Positions 22,071 to 33,454 are shown, counted from the first letter of the stretch. The stretch: 64,000 nt of DNA from Cylicocyclus nassatus (GCA_958299035.1 CATQJL010000112.1:52814463-52878462), one strand, 5' to 3'. Notes: generated by a model not told the origin, from the letters alone. Numbers and translations: made by a program.

Positions 22071-23694
22071 CAGAGGTGCGATAGGTGGAGCCGGGCCCCC
22101 CAAAAGTGAAGGTGGTTCCAGCTACCACTGACCGGCCAAAAGTGAAGGTGGTAGTGCCGGACACTCACCTCCCAAAAAAAGTCGACGGGGGGGGGGGTAA
22201 CGTCGACTGAGCCTATCCTTCCAGGTCGTTGCCGCCAGTGCGCGGAATATAAGCAAAACAAACGCAAAAAAGATCATTGAAGGCATATTTTTAGGAACAC
22301 GGCGGCATATTTATTTAAAATAAACGTGTTCAGTAAATGGTGTATTTGGAAGTAAAAGATAGCGGGACTGTACAAATTTTATTAAGTAAATTTTGTCATA
22401 ACGTACTACAAACAAAGTAGGTCGATACAGGGAATAACCGTCGAGAACCAGAATTTTGAATAATAAAATAACGATAAATTATGCGAAATTTTCATTTTCA
22501 TAAATCTTGCGATTGAAGATGTCAGCAATTTCGACTTTATAGGTTTTGAAGAGCAAGTGTTGTTCTACCAGACAGTGAAAGAATTAGGTCGATCTGAGCA
22601 GTGGCCGCCGAGAACGAGAATTTTGAAAAATTAAGCGATTTTAAGTTACTTAGTGACAGCTGACGTTTAGACTCCTATAAATCTGGAATGTGAAGGAGTG
22701 CAATGTTGCGACTTTATAGGTTTAGAGTAAGGATTACTGTATCGGACCTGTCTTAGCCGTAACGATCCAATAAGATACCGCCGAGATTCAGGCTCTTGAA
22801 AAAACAAGTGAAAAACCGCTTTTTGAAATTCAACAGCGCATAACTTCTCCAGAATTGCATGAATCATGTTGCGACTTCATAGGTTGGATTCTCCTGATCA
22901 AGTGCTTTCAGATGATATATAATATGTGGGGGTTTTGCGTCTCTCACAGCATATGCCCGGGGGTGGAGACTTCTGGGTTAGAGCCGCAAAAATCATTGAA
23001 CCCCCCACATATTATATATCACCTGAAAGCGTGAGGAGAATCCTTGATGAGGAGAATCCAACCTATGAAGTCGCAACATGATTCATGCAATTCTGGAGAA
23101 GTTATGCGCTGTTGAATTTCAAAAAGCGGTTTTTTACTTGTTTTTTCAAGAGCCTGAATCTCGGCAGTATCTTATTGGATCGTTGCGGCTAAGACAGGTC
23201 CGATACAGTAATCCTTACTCTACAAAACCTATGAAGTCGCAACATTGCACTCCTTCACATTCCAGATTTATAGGAGTCTAAACGTCAGCTGTCACTAAGT
23301 AACCTAAAATCGCTTAATTTTTCAAAATTCTCGTTCTCGGCGGCCACTGCTCAGATCGACCTAATTTTTTCACTGTCTGGTAGAACAACACTTGCCCTTC
23401 AAAACCTTGAAGTCGCAGTTGCTGACATCTTCAACCAGCAGATTTATAACAGTGGAATCATCGCATGATTTTTCATTATTTTATCTTCGAAATTCTGGTT
23501 CTCGGCGGTTATTTCCTGGATCGACTTACTACATAGATATATGCTCCCAATACTTTTTACCTTCCTTTTGCTTATTTTCCTTCTTTTGAGCTTCAACAAA
23601 AAATTTTTTTCAAACCCAAAAGTGAAGGTGGTCACCCCGTACCAGCTCAAAAGTGAAGGTAGGCGGAGACTCGGTTCCGACTATCGCACCTCTG
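22071..23694 (+). mobile_element. hAT-like foldback element in the Helitron, 8 bp TSD
   Basis: Termini are CAGAGGTGCGATAG and its exact reverse complement CTATCGCACCTCTG. The flanks are GTGTTGAG (22063-22070) and GTGTCGAG (23695-23702). The CAGAG start and 8 bp duplication fit hAT. Inside, about 22400-22932 and 23004-23535 are inverted arms around a 70 bp loop. Two AAAAGTGAAGGTGG motifs lie near each end, all on the plus strand. No transposase is seen. The insertion separates Rep from helicase of the Helitron. Confidence 0.85.
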
Positions 23695-23702
23695 GTGTCG
23701 AG

Positions 23703-25292
23703 TTCTCCCGCGCAAATGAGAAGTCGTTTTGCTGTAATAATTGCAACGTGCTCTCCGTCTAGCCCTAGAGATCTTTGGGAGAAGTACAAAGAAGCCCTAA
23801 GCGAAGATATTCTTAGACAACAACGTACCGCCAATCCTTCCTTGACTATAGAGTACTCTTCCGCTATTTTTAATGAATGTTTGAGACTGATCGAAGAGAA
23901 GTGTGTCTCCATTTCCGGTCACAAAGTTTCCAAACTTGGACTGGATTTGCCCGAACGACACGAAGACATCGTGCTTAACAGTGACATCCTGAGAGAAAGG
24001 TGTTACAATGTCGAAGAGCTACAAAGGTTTGTTGAAGCTAACAGGCCATTTTTGGTTGTTGATCAGAAACAAGTGCATGATGCTGTGATGGAAATGGTAA
24101 TGAGAGGCACTGGAGGAGTAATAATTTTGGATGCTCCAGGAGGAACAGGAAAAACATTTCTCATTAACATCTTACTTGCGGAGATACGAGCACAAGGAGA
24201 GATAGCAGTAGCCATTGCGTCGTCAGGCATTGCGTCTACACTGCTAGAAGGAGGACGCACAGCTCATTCGGCACTTAATCTTCCTCTGAATCTATGTGCA
24301 TTAGAATCTCCATCCTATGCTATAAGTAAGGGCTCCGGGAGAGCTGAGATGTTAAAACAATGCAAGCTCATTATTTGGGATGAATGCAGTATGGCTCATA
24401 AAAAAGCTCTTGAAGCTCTCGACCGTACGTTGAAGGATATTAGAGGTAACGACAAGCTGATGGGCGGAGCCGCATTGTTGTTGGCTGGTGACTTCCGCCA
24501 AACTTTACCTGTTGTCCCGCGTTCCACCCCAGCAGACGAACTCAATGCTTGCTTAAAAGCTTCTGATCTATGGAGGCACATGTGGACTATGACGCTGACA
24601 ACTACATGAGAGTCCGTACACTTGGCGACGATGCAGCACAAATTTTTGCGCAGCAGCTTTTGAGTCTTGAAGAAGGCAGGATTCCAGTCGACTGCAAAGA
24701 CACGATTTCTCTTCCTTCTGGGTTTTGTAATATGGTGTCATCTGTAGAGGAGCTGGTGCAAAAGGTGTTTCCCAATCTCCAAAAAAGTTACCAAAATCAG
24801 CAATGGCTCTGCGAAAGGGCGACATTAGCACCTAAAAACGAAAGTGTTGCGTCCATCAATATCAGAATACAGCAATCAATTCCTGGAGCTACTGTAACGT
24901 ATCAGTCTATTGACAGAGTATTAAACGAAGTTGAAACAGTGAACTACCCCATCGAGTTCTTAAATTTACTGGAACCTCCTGGGCTACCTCCTCACAAGCT
25001 AGAGTTAAAGGTTGAATCACCAATTATACTACTGCGCAATCTGGATCCTCCAGTATTATGCAATGGTACTCGACTTCTCATAACAAATTTGATGCCGCAC
25101 GTTATTGAGGCAACGGTTCTGACCGGCAAATCGAGAGAAGAACACATTTTCGTCCCGCGCATACCCATGATACCCACTGACGTGCCATTTCGATTCAAAC
25201 AGCTGCAGTTTCCTATGCGTCTAGCATTTGCTATGGCGAAGGATTGTTCGGAACTGTATTTCTTCGCGTCTGACTTGTTTGCAATAGAATAG
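23703..25292 (+). pseudogene. Helitron helicase domain (Pif1-like), broken
   Basis: Continuation of the RepHel reading frame after the hAT insertion. SF1 Pif1/RecD-type motifs are visible: Walker A in APGGTGKTFLI (near 24137), Walker B/DEAD-like IIWDECSMAH (near 24376) and motif III LLAGDFRQTLP (near 24480). A frameshift near 24590 moves the reading to a second frame (24570-25292). This keeps the LPSGFCN...LNLLEPPGLPPHKL and NLDPPVLCNGTRL blocks and ends at PMRLAFAMAKDCSELYF. The TINKAQGQ-type motif expected there is missing, so the C-terminus is deleted or scrambled. It cannot encode an active helicase as it stands. Confidence 0.85.
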
Positions 25293-25723
25293 ATATGATG
25301 TTGATAGAGGCTAGAAAGTCGAATGTCCTGACGGTTAGCATTTTGTTGTTGCATAATGGATGTCAGTTTGATCTCTGTCGGCGCGAATTTTGCTTTCGCT
25401 TCCCCAAGCGCTACTTTTTCAGGCGAGCGTTCGAGTTTTTTTTAATCGAATTTTTCGAGCATAGCGCTGTGGTGAGGATATAAAAGTTTGTTAATCTTAG
25501 GATGAATCAGTGAAAGAGATTACAAAACAACGAGAATTGAGCCTCGTATAATCCTAATAAAAAAATTCTTTTTCTCATGTGTTATACTACGGAAGTAAAA
25601 ATCTTCGTTTGCTGAAGCAGGTCATTAACAAAACGGAGCAAAAATGCCAAGGAAAATAACTAACGAGTCACTAAATACACTTTACTGAAGTAAGATTCGA
25701 GAAACCCGAAAGCACATAATAAT
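25293..25723. other. Helitron 3' side and spacer, nothing recognised
   Basis: I looked for a 3' CTRR terminus with a preceding hairpin and found no convincing one. The stretch is AT-rich without a supportable gene. Confidence 0.4.
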
Positions 25724-26180
25724 ATTAGTTTGGTGCAAAAGTTCTTTTCCACCAAATTCAAAAATTCATAACTTGTTGAATTCTCAACGAATTTGCAAGA
25801 TCTAATTGTGTAAGAGCCAAACTCATGCTCTTTGCAAATGTACTTGAATTGTTCGTTAATGTGTACAAATGAAGGAGATAGAAGTTGAAGACCAAAATTA
25901 CTCAAAATTTGGGTTTTTCGTGTAGGGTCATAAAAAATCGGAAACATGGATAAGAATTGGAGTAGTCACTATTGTAGGCTCTTTCACAAGCTCTTTATAA
26001 CAGTATAAAGCTTGTGCCGATTGAGCGTCTCTGTGAAAGGTTACGAAATCCCTGAAAATGCTAAATCAAATTCGCCATTTTGTATTGCTTGCTCGAAAAT
26101 CATAACTTTTCATAGACACGCTCAATCAGCACTTTGCACTTAGAAAGAGCTGATGAAAGGACCTACAATACCGACTGCTA
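25724..26180. mobile_element. truncated mariner-like MITE
   Basis: It begins TTAGTTTGGTGCAAAAGTTC and resembles the full element at 57728-58408 (shared ACCAAATTCAAAAATTCATAAC, GTGTAGGGTCATAAAAATCG and CTCGAAAATCATAACTTTTC blocks). The right-hand quarter is missing. Similarity stops about 10 bp before the splice donor of the cathepsin B-like exon at 26189. Confidence 0.6.
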
Positions 26181-26188
26181 TCGGTTAC

Positions 26189-26427
26189 CTTGAAAAAATT
26201 TTGATTTGTGTTGAGATAATCAACGAGTTCTTGATCCGACATGCGGTTGGCATCTGTGACACATGTAATGTTTTTGCTGTTTCGTTAAAGTTAAATTGCA
26301 GCTACTTCCCATAAGCTTTCAGCTCAAATGAATGTCTTGTACAAATCAAAAGTGATTAATCTGTTACGCACTCACCTACAGACATGCCTGAAGCCGGTAA
26401 AAAGAATACGGCCAGCAAAAACAGCAT
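26189..26427 (-). CDS. cathepsin B-like cysteine protease, first two coding exons only (partial)
   Basis: Minus strand. Coding exon 1 (26376-26427) encodes a signal peptide MLFLLAVFFLPASG and ends at a GTGAGT donor. Intron 26254-26375 ends in TGTGTCACAG. The next exon (26189-26253) gives ANRMSDQELVDYLNTNQNFF in frame and ends at AAG|GTAACC. The SDQELVDYLNxxQNFFK stretch matches the cathepsin B propeptide (Propeptide_C1), which keeps the enzyme inactive until cleavage. In blood-feeding nematodes these are gut proteases. The mature domain (QGxCGSCWA and catalytic His/Asn) is nowhere in the window. Downstream lie a truncated MITE and a Helitron, so this is a severed gene or captured fragment unless the rest lies beyond a very long intron. 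Confidence 0.65.
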
Positions 26428-26570
26428 TTTGGCTATCTGGAAGGAATAATATAACGCAAAAAATGTTTTCAGAGAGACTATTTAATAAAACTTAGCACAA
26501 ACTTACCGTGTTAGAGTATTGATGGACAGAACCACAACGTCCACACTGCTTCTTAGTATTTTTGCACTTC
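26428..26570 (-). other. 5' UTR exon and intron of the cathepsin B-like gene
   Basis: The ATG exon begins after an acceptor TTCCTTCCAG (exon edge 26436). A 70 bp intron (26437-26506) starts GTAAGT and joins it to an untranslated exon that begins at 26507 on its 3' side. The 5' end of that exon is not determined. Confidence 0.55.
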
Positions 26571-26598
26571 CTTAACTTTTTTACGACTTAGGTCTTGC

Positions 26599-26603
26599 GA
26601 TAA
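26599..26603. promoter_or_regulatory. possible GATA site upstream of the cathepsin B-like exon
   Basis: GATAA (in TTGCGATAAAGAG) lies about 90 bp upstream of the first splice donor. Intestinal protease genes of nematodes are commonly driven by GATA factors such as ELT-2. A single short match is weak evidence. Confidence 0.25.
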
Positions 26604-27573
26604 AGAGATTGAGATGAAAGTGATTTGGGCGTTTACCAAAAACGAGTCAAAGACTCGCTCCTAAGGGCTTAAAATCAAATTCCTATGGGGTCGTATCGTT
26701 GTTTTGAAGAAAAAGGTGGAGAATGTGTGGTTTTACGTATTACGTCAAAATCCGCGAAATTTTGTTTAGATAAATGAATGAATGATACGTGAGAGTTGCA
26801 TCATACTGTAGGCTACAGTAATATAAGTCCCCACCATTAAGGTCAAGCTTTTATTTGCGCATGCGAACTGCTCCTTTCCGTGAAGAGAGATTGGCAGCAT
26901 GTTGCTGATTGAGATGAAACATGTTTCAATCGCTGCGCTCACACCAAATCGCACATATTCTTCAAAAGTGCAAAACATTTCCAAAATCGTCCCCCACATA
27001 GGCTGCGTTCACACTGAGTTCAAATGCTGTGCTGGAACTGTTTCCGAAATGCGAACCACGCAGCCATATCTTCCCCAATCAGCGTCACTTATTCAATTTC
27101 TCATACCAAAAAAATAACGACTTTCAATGTTTTCAGCTTGGGATTATGTTTCATTTAGTCATCGAAGAAGTCCAAATCAAGAAACAACCTGTTTAAAGGT
27201 CGAGCCCCCATTTTGTTGAGCCTTGATGTACATTTAAAATATTCTCCCTTTCTCCTGCAATTACCTAGTGTATTTTCATTCTTTCAACTTCTTTGTAACT
27301 TTCTTGCGAAAACACTGAGTGAATTTTGGAGTCTTAGTGACCTTTATCCAATCTACGGCAAAGCAGACGGGGAATGAGGGGTGCTTAGCTTTTATCGCAG
27401 AAGCTTATTCGCTATCATTGTTTTACGGGCGTTGGATGGCAAAATCATGCCATTACATAAGACGATTAAGATATCCTATCTATAATAGTTACTGTAATAC
27501 AAATAAATGTTTTTGATTACCAGAGATAAGCCCTAGCTTAACCTTTCCGTTTGACATCTTCAAATTCTTTAAC
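26604..27573. other. intergenic stretch, nothing recognised
   Basis: Both strands were read for signal peptides, splice-bounded exons and TIRs. No supportable feature was found. Confidence 0.4.
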
Positions 27574-27576
27574 TTA

Positions 27577-28027
27577 CAAGGGAATGGTCAGAAGTCGAAG
27601 TGGCCAAACCAAACAAACTGTATACCATTCGATGCAGTATAAAACGCTGACTTTGAATCTGTCTTCCTTATCTGCTTCCCGCCTCTGTGGACGAAACTAC
27701 AAGCGGTTTTATTGTGTAAAAATCATACATAAAAACAGCAAAATTGAGGACATTGCTGCATTTTAGCTCAGCTTCTGGCTTCAAAAATTTAAAGTAAGCT
27801 AGCAGCATGTTTTGGCCCAGCATTGAGGCGAACGAGGCTCTGTACGGCTAAATTTTCAAATTCGCGCATAATTTCTAAGCAAAATAATGGTCTTTAATGG
27901 CTTATAACTTCGTCCAGAAAAACGATAAGCATATAAAGAAGACAGATTTAGAGTCAGCGCTTCATGCTGCATCTAACGCTACGCAGCTTGTCTGGAATGG
28001 CCACTTCGATTTCTGACCATCCCCTTG
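27577..28027. mobile_element. 451 bp PIF/Harbinger-like MITE, TSD TTA
   Basis: Ends CAAGGGAATGGTCAGAAGTC and the reverse complement of CAAGGGGATGGTCAGAAATC, continuing into CGAAGTGGCCA on both sides. TTA lies at 27574-27576 and 28028-28030. It is the same family as 38202-39462 (CAAGGGAATGAAGG, TSD TAA), and a degenerate relative starts near 56760. Confidence 0.8.
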
Positions 28028-28038
28028 TTAGCTGTTTT

Positions 28039-28640
28039 CTCAGACAATTGCATCGGGAACTTCGCGACCTCAAAGCGTGCTACATAACGCGCCGCGGCCC
28101 TTAAAATTTCAGCCGCGCACGCCGCGGCCCATGAATATTTTAACGGGAACGCCGCGGCCGAAGTCAAAACTGAAAAGAGCTTTCCGGGAGAGTCGCGGCC
28201 CAATCAATTCACTCGGCGTGCCGCGGACCTTATTAAAGGCCGCACTTCTTACACGCTGTAGCTTAATGCGCAACCCGCGTGAGGTACGCCGCAGTGATGG
28301 GGTTACCCTAAGTGTTTGTAGTTGTAGTAATCGATTCTCGGGTTGAGTTGTGTGACAGTTGAGTTTATATACTTAACAAACTTCAGCAATCGGTTGAGTG
28401 TTATCGACAACAGTGAATGATGTCGACAGATGAACTGACAAGTTGCTCAATTTGTACTCAGTCGTTGTCATGAAAGACAGGCCAAAATTATTTCACTCTT
28501 CCTAGGTCTCACAAGCATGCTAATCGGGTCAACTATCGGGCGCTTACAGGATGCGCCGCGGTCACTTATCGGGCCCAATATCGGTTTTACCGGGCAGCTC
28601 GCGGCATGGATGATTGGTGTTCCCGATGCAATTGTCTGAG
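28039..28640. mobile_element. 602 bp TIR element with 7 bp TSD and GCCGCGGCC motifs
   Basis: A 22 bp TIR, CTCAGACAATTGCATCGGGA plus AC, is perfect at both ends (28039-28060 and 28619-28640). CTGTTTT flanks both sides (28032-28038, 28641-28647). The left part contains five GCCGCGG-type motifs at roughly 30-60 bp spacing (28088-28232), with another near 28555. No transposase was seen. The superfamily is unclear, since 7 bp duplications are uncommon. Confidence 0.75.
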
Positions 28641-28647
28641 CTGTTTT

Positions 28648-30635
28648 GTGAATGTTTGCAAGTAATTGCTCTCTCCACCTATGACTCAGCGGAGAACATA
28701 AAAAAGTTCAGCAGTTATATGTATAGCTAAAATCGAGCAGTTAGAGATTGTGCATGGTTTTACATTCGGGTGTTTATATCCTTTCACTGTATCTCCTATC
28801 TTCGAGGTGAGTAGTTCAGAGTTTGGGCCAATTTAATGGCGGCTTCTCACTTCTGAAAAAATAGGCAAAAATTGCCTGCATTGTCAGTGTTGCATTGCTG
28901 TCTAAAAAACTTTAAGGATACCAAAAAACTCCGATAGTAGTTTACTCATACGCTGATTCTGTTAATCGATTCGGTGCATGCTTACTTGTCATACAATGTA
29001 ACCGAACGATTATATTACACACCTTATGACTTTCGTTTGATGGCAGCTTTACTACAATTCTGCCCTCGTTATTTTTGCGAACTGCAAGCGCTATCGACCT
29101 TGTAAGCCTTTAAGGCATATTTCCAAGTAAAACCCCAGCAATCCCATTTTCCGAAGTCTCCGTACAAGAAGCGCGACCGATGTTCGGCTGTACCTTAGCT
29201 TCATTTGGCTGCAAGGTTGAACACTTCAAAAAGGATGGTATCGTCTGGGAAGATGTGCTGAAACGCAGCAGGGAAATCGAAAAGTCGTCCATTGCGCGCG
29301 AGCAGTGCGCTTCGCGCGCCGTCTTGAGCCCAATTTTCTCGACAGGAGAGGACTTATCAAGTGGGAGTTTTGCATTGGCATATTAAGAAGGTGCCGTAAT
29401 GAAATTAGTAAAAATCCAGTACACTCCAAAAATCTGATGGAATAATGTTTGAGACTTTATGATAGAGCGAGAGTACTTCACCCTCCATATTAGCAACTGT
29501 GTGATTAAATAAAGTTTTGATTTCTAAATTAATAAAGCATATCTTCTTCTTTGTATATACTCATTTCTGTCCTTTTATTCTACGTTGTAGCTGTCCATCG
29601 AGTAGGGGTACCCTGAACAACAAACGACAATGTAGCAGTAGTGATCAAGCAAAGGGACCCACTTGGGATATCTTTGGCACAGAAGTTCATGGTCTTTCTC
29701 GCAATTGAGAGTCAGCCTAGTCCTTGCCAATCGACAGCTCATGTGATCGGTTGTGGCTTTGAAAAAGACTCCCAAAATCAGTTTAAAGCGCACTCAATGC
29801 GAGCAAACCTGCCGGAAGCAAGAAGATATGTTGCCGTTTTCGAAATTAGCTAAAGCTTTCCAACCACTTTCCGAGTACGATTTGAAGGGTCCAAGTCGGT
29901 GAACACTGCCTCAAATAATGAAATAAAGGAGGATGATAACAAAAAGACGAATTGAACTCTCGGGACGGTATGAGTTTTTATAAGCTGTAAATTGTAGAAG
30001 CTGTATGTTTAATGATAGCTCGGCAAATAATATGACAAATGGCAAATGGTATGGTGACATATGGCAAATGATATTTCCCCAATGCTCTCGTGAAAAAGCA
30101 TCCACAAGGTAGATAAAACCCTGTCGCTTCCGATCTAGCCGAACAACCGCAGAAATTCTTACCGCAGGTTTCTGGAGCAAAATACATGTGAAAGCATTTT
30201 TGAACAAAAATTATTTAACCAATTGTTTTGAGAGGTAAGACACAGCTTGACTAGAACAGCTGTTCAACGGTTTTGGATGTGTACCTTCCTAACAATCTCG
30301 GAAGCTAGGAAGTGCTTCAATCAGTAAAAACTCCAAGTGGACCTATGATCTTGACCAGCCTTCAAATAAAAACATGAGAAACAAAATTAACTACGAATCT
30401 AAGAGTACATCCAGATTAACTTTCCTCAGTCCCAGTTTGAAGCTGGAAGCACTGGAAGAACCAAGAACACTTGAAGGGAGATGCTGTAACCACCTCGCTC
30501 CTCGATAGAATAGATTGTTGTACGCCAGCATAAGTTTTTTTCTTCTTATCCTGGTGTAATGCAAATTGAACGAAAAAAAAGCGTGAGCTGCTAGGCATAA
30601 ATATCCAGTATTTGCTTGCTGAAAGTCTGAGTTCC
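28648..30635. other. 2 kb stretch without a supportable gene
   Basis: An open stretch at about 29180-29386 (plus) has a plausible protein-like composition but no recognised family, and I could not find flanking splice sites to defend it. A 65 bp segment near 30300-30370 resembles 34797-34860 (GTGCTTCAATCAGTAAAAAC), likely a Tc1-like remnant. Confidence 0.4.
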
Positions 30636-32656
30636 TTACGTAATACTCGAAAGCAAAAGAAAGTCAGCTATTTTCCTACGGTGTTCTAGGCTCATCATAT
30701 TTAGTTCCTTAAGACGGTCATTGTAAGATGGAATGTTGATAATGGTCATGCCTCTGTTGCATCTAAAGTAAAGCAAACGCGTGAAAGTTTGCTCTATCTT
30801 TTTGACATCTTTCCTGAGGTGTGGATTCCACACCTGCGAGCAGTATTTGAGATGGGGCAGGACATAGGCTTTGTATAACTTTTTGTGAATAGACTGATCT
30901 TGGGTATGTATGGATCGAAAAATGGCATACAAAACATTATACGCCTTTCTGACAACAACATCTATATGCTGAGAGAATTTGAGGGACGAGTCAAGTAATA
31001 CTCCAAGATCTTTAGTCAAACTACATTCAGCCAACCTAGTTCCATTAATTTCATAACTAGCTCCTTCATTTCCTCCGATATGCATGACCGAAGTTTTCTC
31101 AAGGTTGATGGGAAGATCCCATTCACTTGACCAGAGCAGCAATTTTTCAACGAAAGTCTTCAGGGCATTACGAGTTTCTAAATAGGTGGAGGAGTCATAG
31201 ATTCCATAAATTTTCACATCGTCGGCATATATCTGTACCTTAACTGAGGGCGATGTTTTCAGTATAGAAGGCAGATCCATGGTATATGATAAGAAAAGTA
31301 ATGGTAAAAGTGCACCTCCCTGAGGAACTCCACTTTCACATGGATGCCTCTTAGAGCAGTTGAGGCCAACCTTCACAGACATGTATCTATCCCTCAAATA
31401 TGATTATAGCCAACAAAGTAAATTTCCAGAAATTCCAATTTTTTTGAGTTTTGCTAGGAGTTTTGTATGGCAAACTTTATCAAATGCTTTGGAGAAATCT
31501 ACAAAAATAACATCGACACACTGATTATTGTTAAGCGCCATCGTCCAATCAAAATGCTATCTGCTAGATTGGTTGCAGTACTTCTCCCTTTTAAAAAACC
31601 ATGTTGCTCGTTGGGGAGAGCATCGAATTTCAACAGCCACAATGTAAGTTTCTTTTTGAGGATTTTCTCCATAACCTTGACTGACGAAGAGGTCATGCTA
31701 ATCGGACGAAATTAGGATACTAATTGTGCGGAAGAAACTTTAGGAATAGGTGTAATAAGGCATTCTTTCCACAACTGAGGAACTTCTCCAGTAAGCACTG
31801 AAATGTTGAAGATGTGAGCCAAAGGTTTGCAAAGCGTCTCAGCACATTCCTTATAAACAATTTGAGGTATGCCATCAAATGGTTCTGTCAATGAAGACTT
31901 CATAGTTTTCAAAATTTTGAAGACATCGGAGGGATTGAAGTATACATCACATAGCTGTCGACGGGTTGGAACTGAATTCACCAACTCGTCAGTAAGCATT
32001 ATGGACTCTTTTCGATTGAGAACACTGACAAAGTAATTCGCAAGCACATTGGCTTTTTCAGTATCAGTATTGTAGCTCTTGCCGGTCAAGTCTTTTAGAA
32101 CTGGTAATCGACAGTTTCCTTTTAGTTTAGAACTCACATAGCTAAACAGTTGTTTTGAAGATGCACTAACAGTGAGTCTTCTCTCTTTATACGCAAGAAA
32201 TTTTTTTAGGTGGTAATCGATATCTCTGCATATCTTTTTATATGAGTCATTGTTAAGTGGACTTTGAAGGTACAAAAAGAGTCGATTTTTTTGATCTAAT
32301 AAATTTTTTATTTGCTGAGGGTACTTAGATCTGGAATTTATATGGATTCGAAAGCGTACAAAAATTTTGAAAGCTTGGTATACAACATTGCAAAACCTCC
32401 AGTATACATCGTCAGCAGATGAGTACTGGCTAAACACGCGCAACCAATCAACGCTCTGGAAATAATGATTTAAAGAAGAGAAATCTATCGTCCCCTCCAC
32501 AGATCGTGCTACCCTTGTGGCGTCGCGGTCGTGCCACGTGTGACTAACACATTGGCAACATCGGCAGCAACACGTTGGCAACATACAGCAACATGTTGGC
32601 GTGGCCAAAATGTTCTGCCAACATGTTGGGGCATGTTGCAAACATGTTGTTGCCAC
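30636..32656 (-). pseudogene. LINE ORF2 reverse transcriptase, broken
   Basis: Minus-strand CR1/jockey-like RT. The N-terminal part (31712-32480) has the SLTEPFDGIPQIVYK block. The middle (31499-31696) has QHGFLKGRSTATNL. The C-terminal part (30636-31397) has SGVPQGGALLPLLF, the catalytic IYADDVKIY and a terminal YNDRLKELNMMSLEHRRK block. The reading changes frame near 31700 and near 31400-31500, and a 243 bp MITE interrupts it at 32488-32730. The enzyme would copy LINE RNA at a nicked target. Decay makes activity implausible. Confidence 0.85.
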
Positions 32657-32730
32657 GTTGCCAACATGTTAGCCACACGTGGCAGGTCTGAGACGCAGAC
32701 CAAGTGTAGCACGATCTGTGGAAAGGACAA
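32488..32730. mobile_element. 243 bp MITE inside LINE ORF2, CCAACATGTTGGC repeats
   Basis: Ends TCGTCCCCTCCACAGATCGT and the reverse complement of TTGTCCTTTCCACAGATCGT, flanked by TA on both sides (32486-32487, 32731-32732). The interior is full of palindromic AACATGTTG motifs in both orientations. It splits the endonuclease C-terminus from the RT, so it arrived after the LINE. Confidence 0.7.
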
Positions 32731-32837
32731 TACTCGCCTAAAATCAGGTAAATGAGGAAGATTATGATAACAAGAGGTTTCATTTAAGGTAAAACTGATT
32801 ACCGAATGGTCGGAGCTAGCGAGAGGTGCCATGATTT

Positions 32838-33452
32838 TTACATTTGATACATAGGAGATGACGAAAGAACTAAGTCAAGAATATTGAACGCACGCGTCGG
32901 GGATTTTACCACTTGCTCCATGCCTAGATCAGCAAAAAGGTTCACGAATTTTGCAGAAGTATTATTGAGTGGTTTCACACGGCTCCAGTCTACCTGCAGA
33001 TTAAAATCGCCAATAATTACTGTGTTTGAGTTTGCACTTGAGAGATCAGCCAGTAGACAAGCAAATTCCTCATCATCAGTCAACTGGTTACTAGGAGGAC
33101 GGTAAACTAATACAGTACGTATTTTTGAAAGAATGTTTTGTGTGATCGAGTCAGCACATAAAATGCTTCCTTTTGTTGAACTGCGTACTTCTATATTCTG
33201 AATCAAAAGTGTTGCATGAGCCAACAAACAAACTCCGCCCCCTCTACGAGCACTTATATCAGAGCGAAAAATAGAATACGGTAAATCACCTATTATTTCG
33301 CTATCAAAAACCTTAAGAGAAAGCCATGTCTCAGTAACAAAAACGAGATCCGGTTTATAGTAGAATAAAAATGCATCTAAATGGTGAATTTTGTTTAATA
33401 GACTTGGGGCATTGAGAAAATAATCTCTTATATTATTCTGAGACCCGTGCAT
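32838..33452 (-). pseudogene. LINE ORF2 endonuclease domain (APE-like)
   Basis: The apurinic endonuclease-like domain nicks the target for reverse transcription. Visible motifs: PDLVFVTETWLS (acidic E at about residue 41), RRGGGVCLLA (about 69-78) and VIIGDFNLQVDW (about 145-156). The last motif, SDHSVISFTL, is in another frame near 32810, so a frameshift sits close to 32835. It starts two bases after the ORF1 stop (TAAGCATG), the compact arrangement usual for CR1/jockey-type LINEs. Confidence 0.8.
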
Positions 33453-33454
33453 GC

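Noticed and set aside
22667..23281. Two mirror open frames of about 65 codons in the hAT-like element
   Set aside because: They are the same sequence in the two foldback arms. There is no transposase similarity and they are too short to be meaningful.
29180..29386. Possible host exon (KDGIVWEDVLKRSREIEKSS stretch)
   Set aside because: Composition is protein-like, but there is no recognised family, no clear splice sites and no second exon, so it is mentioned only in the spacer note.
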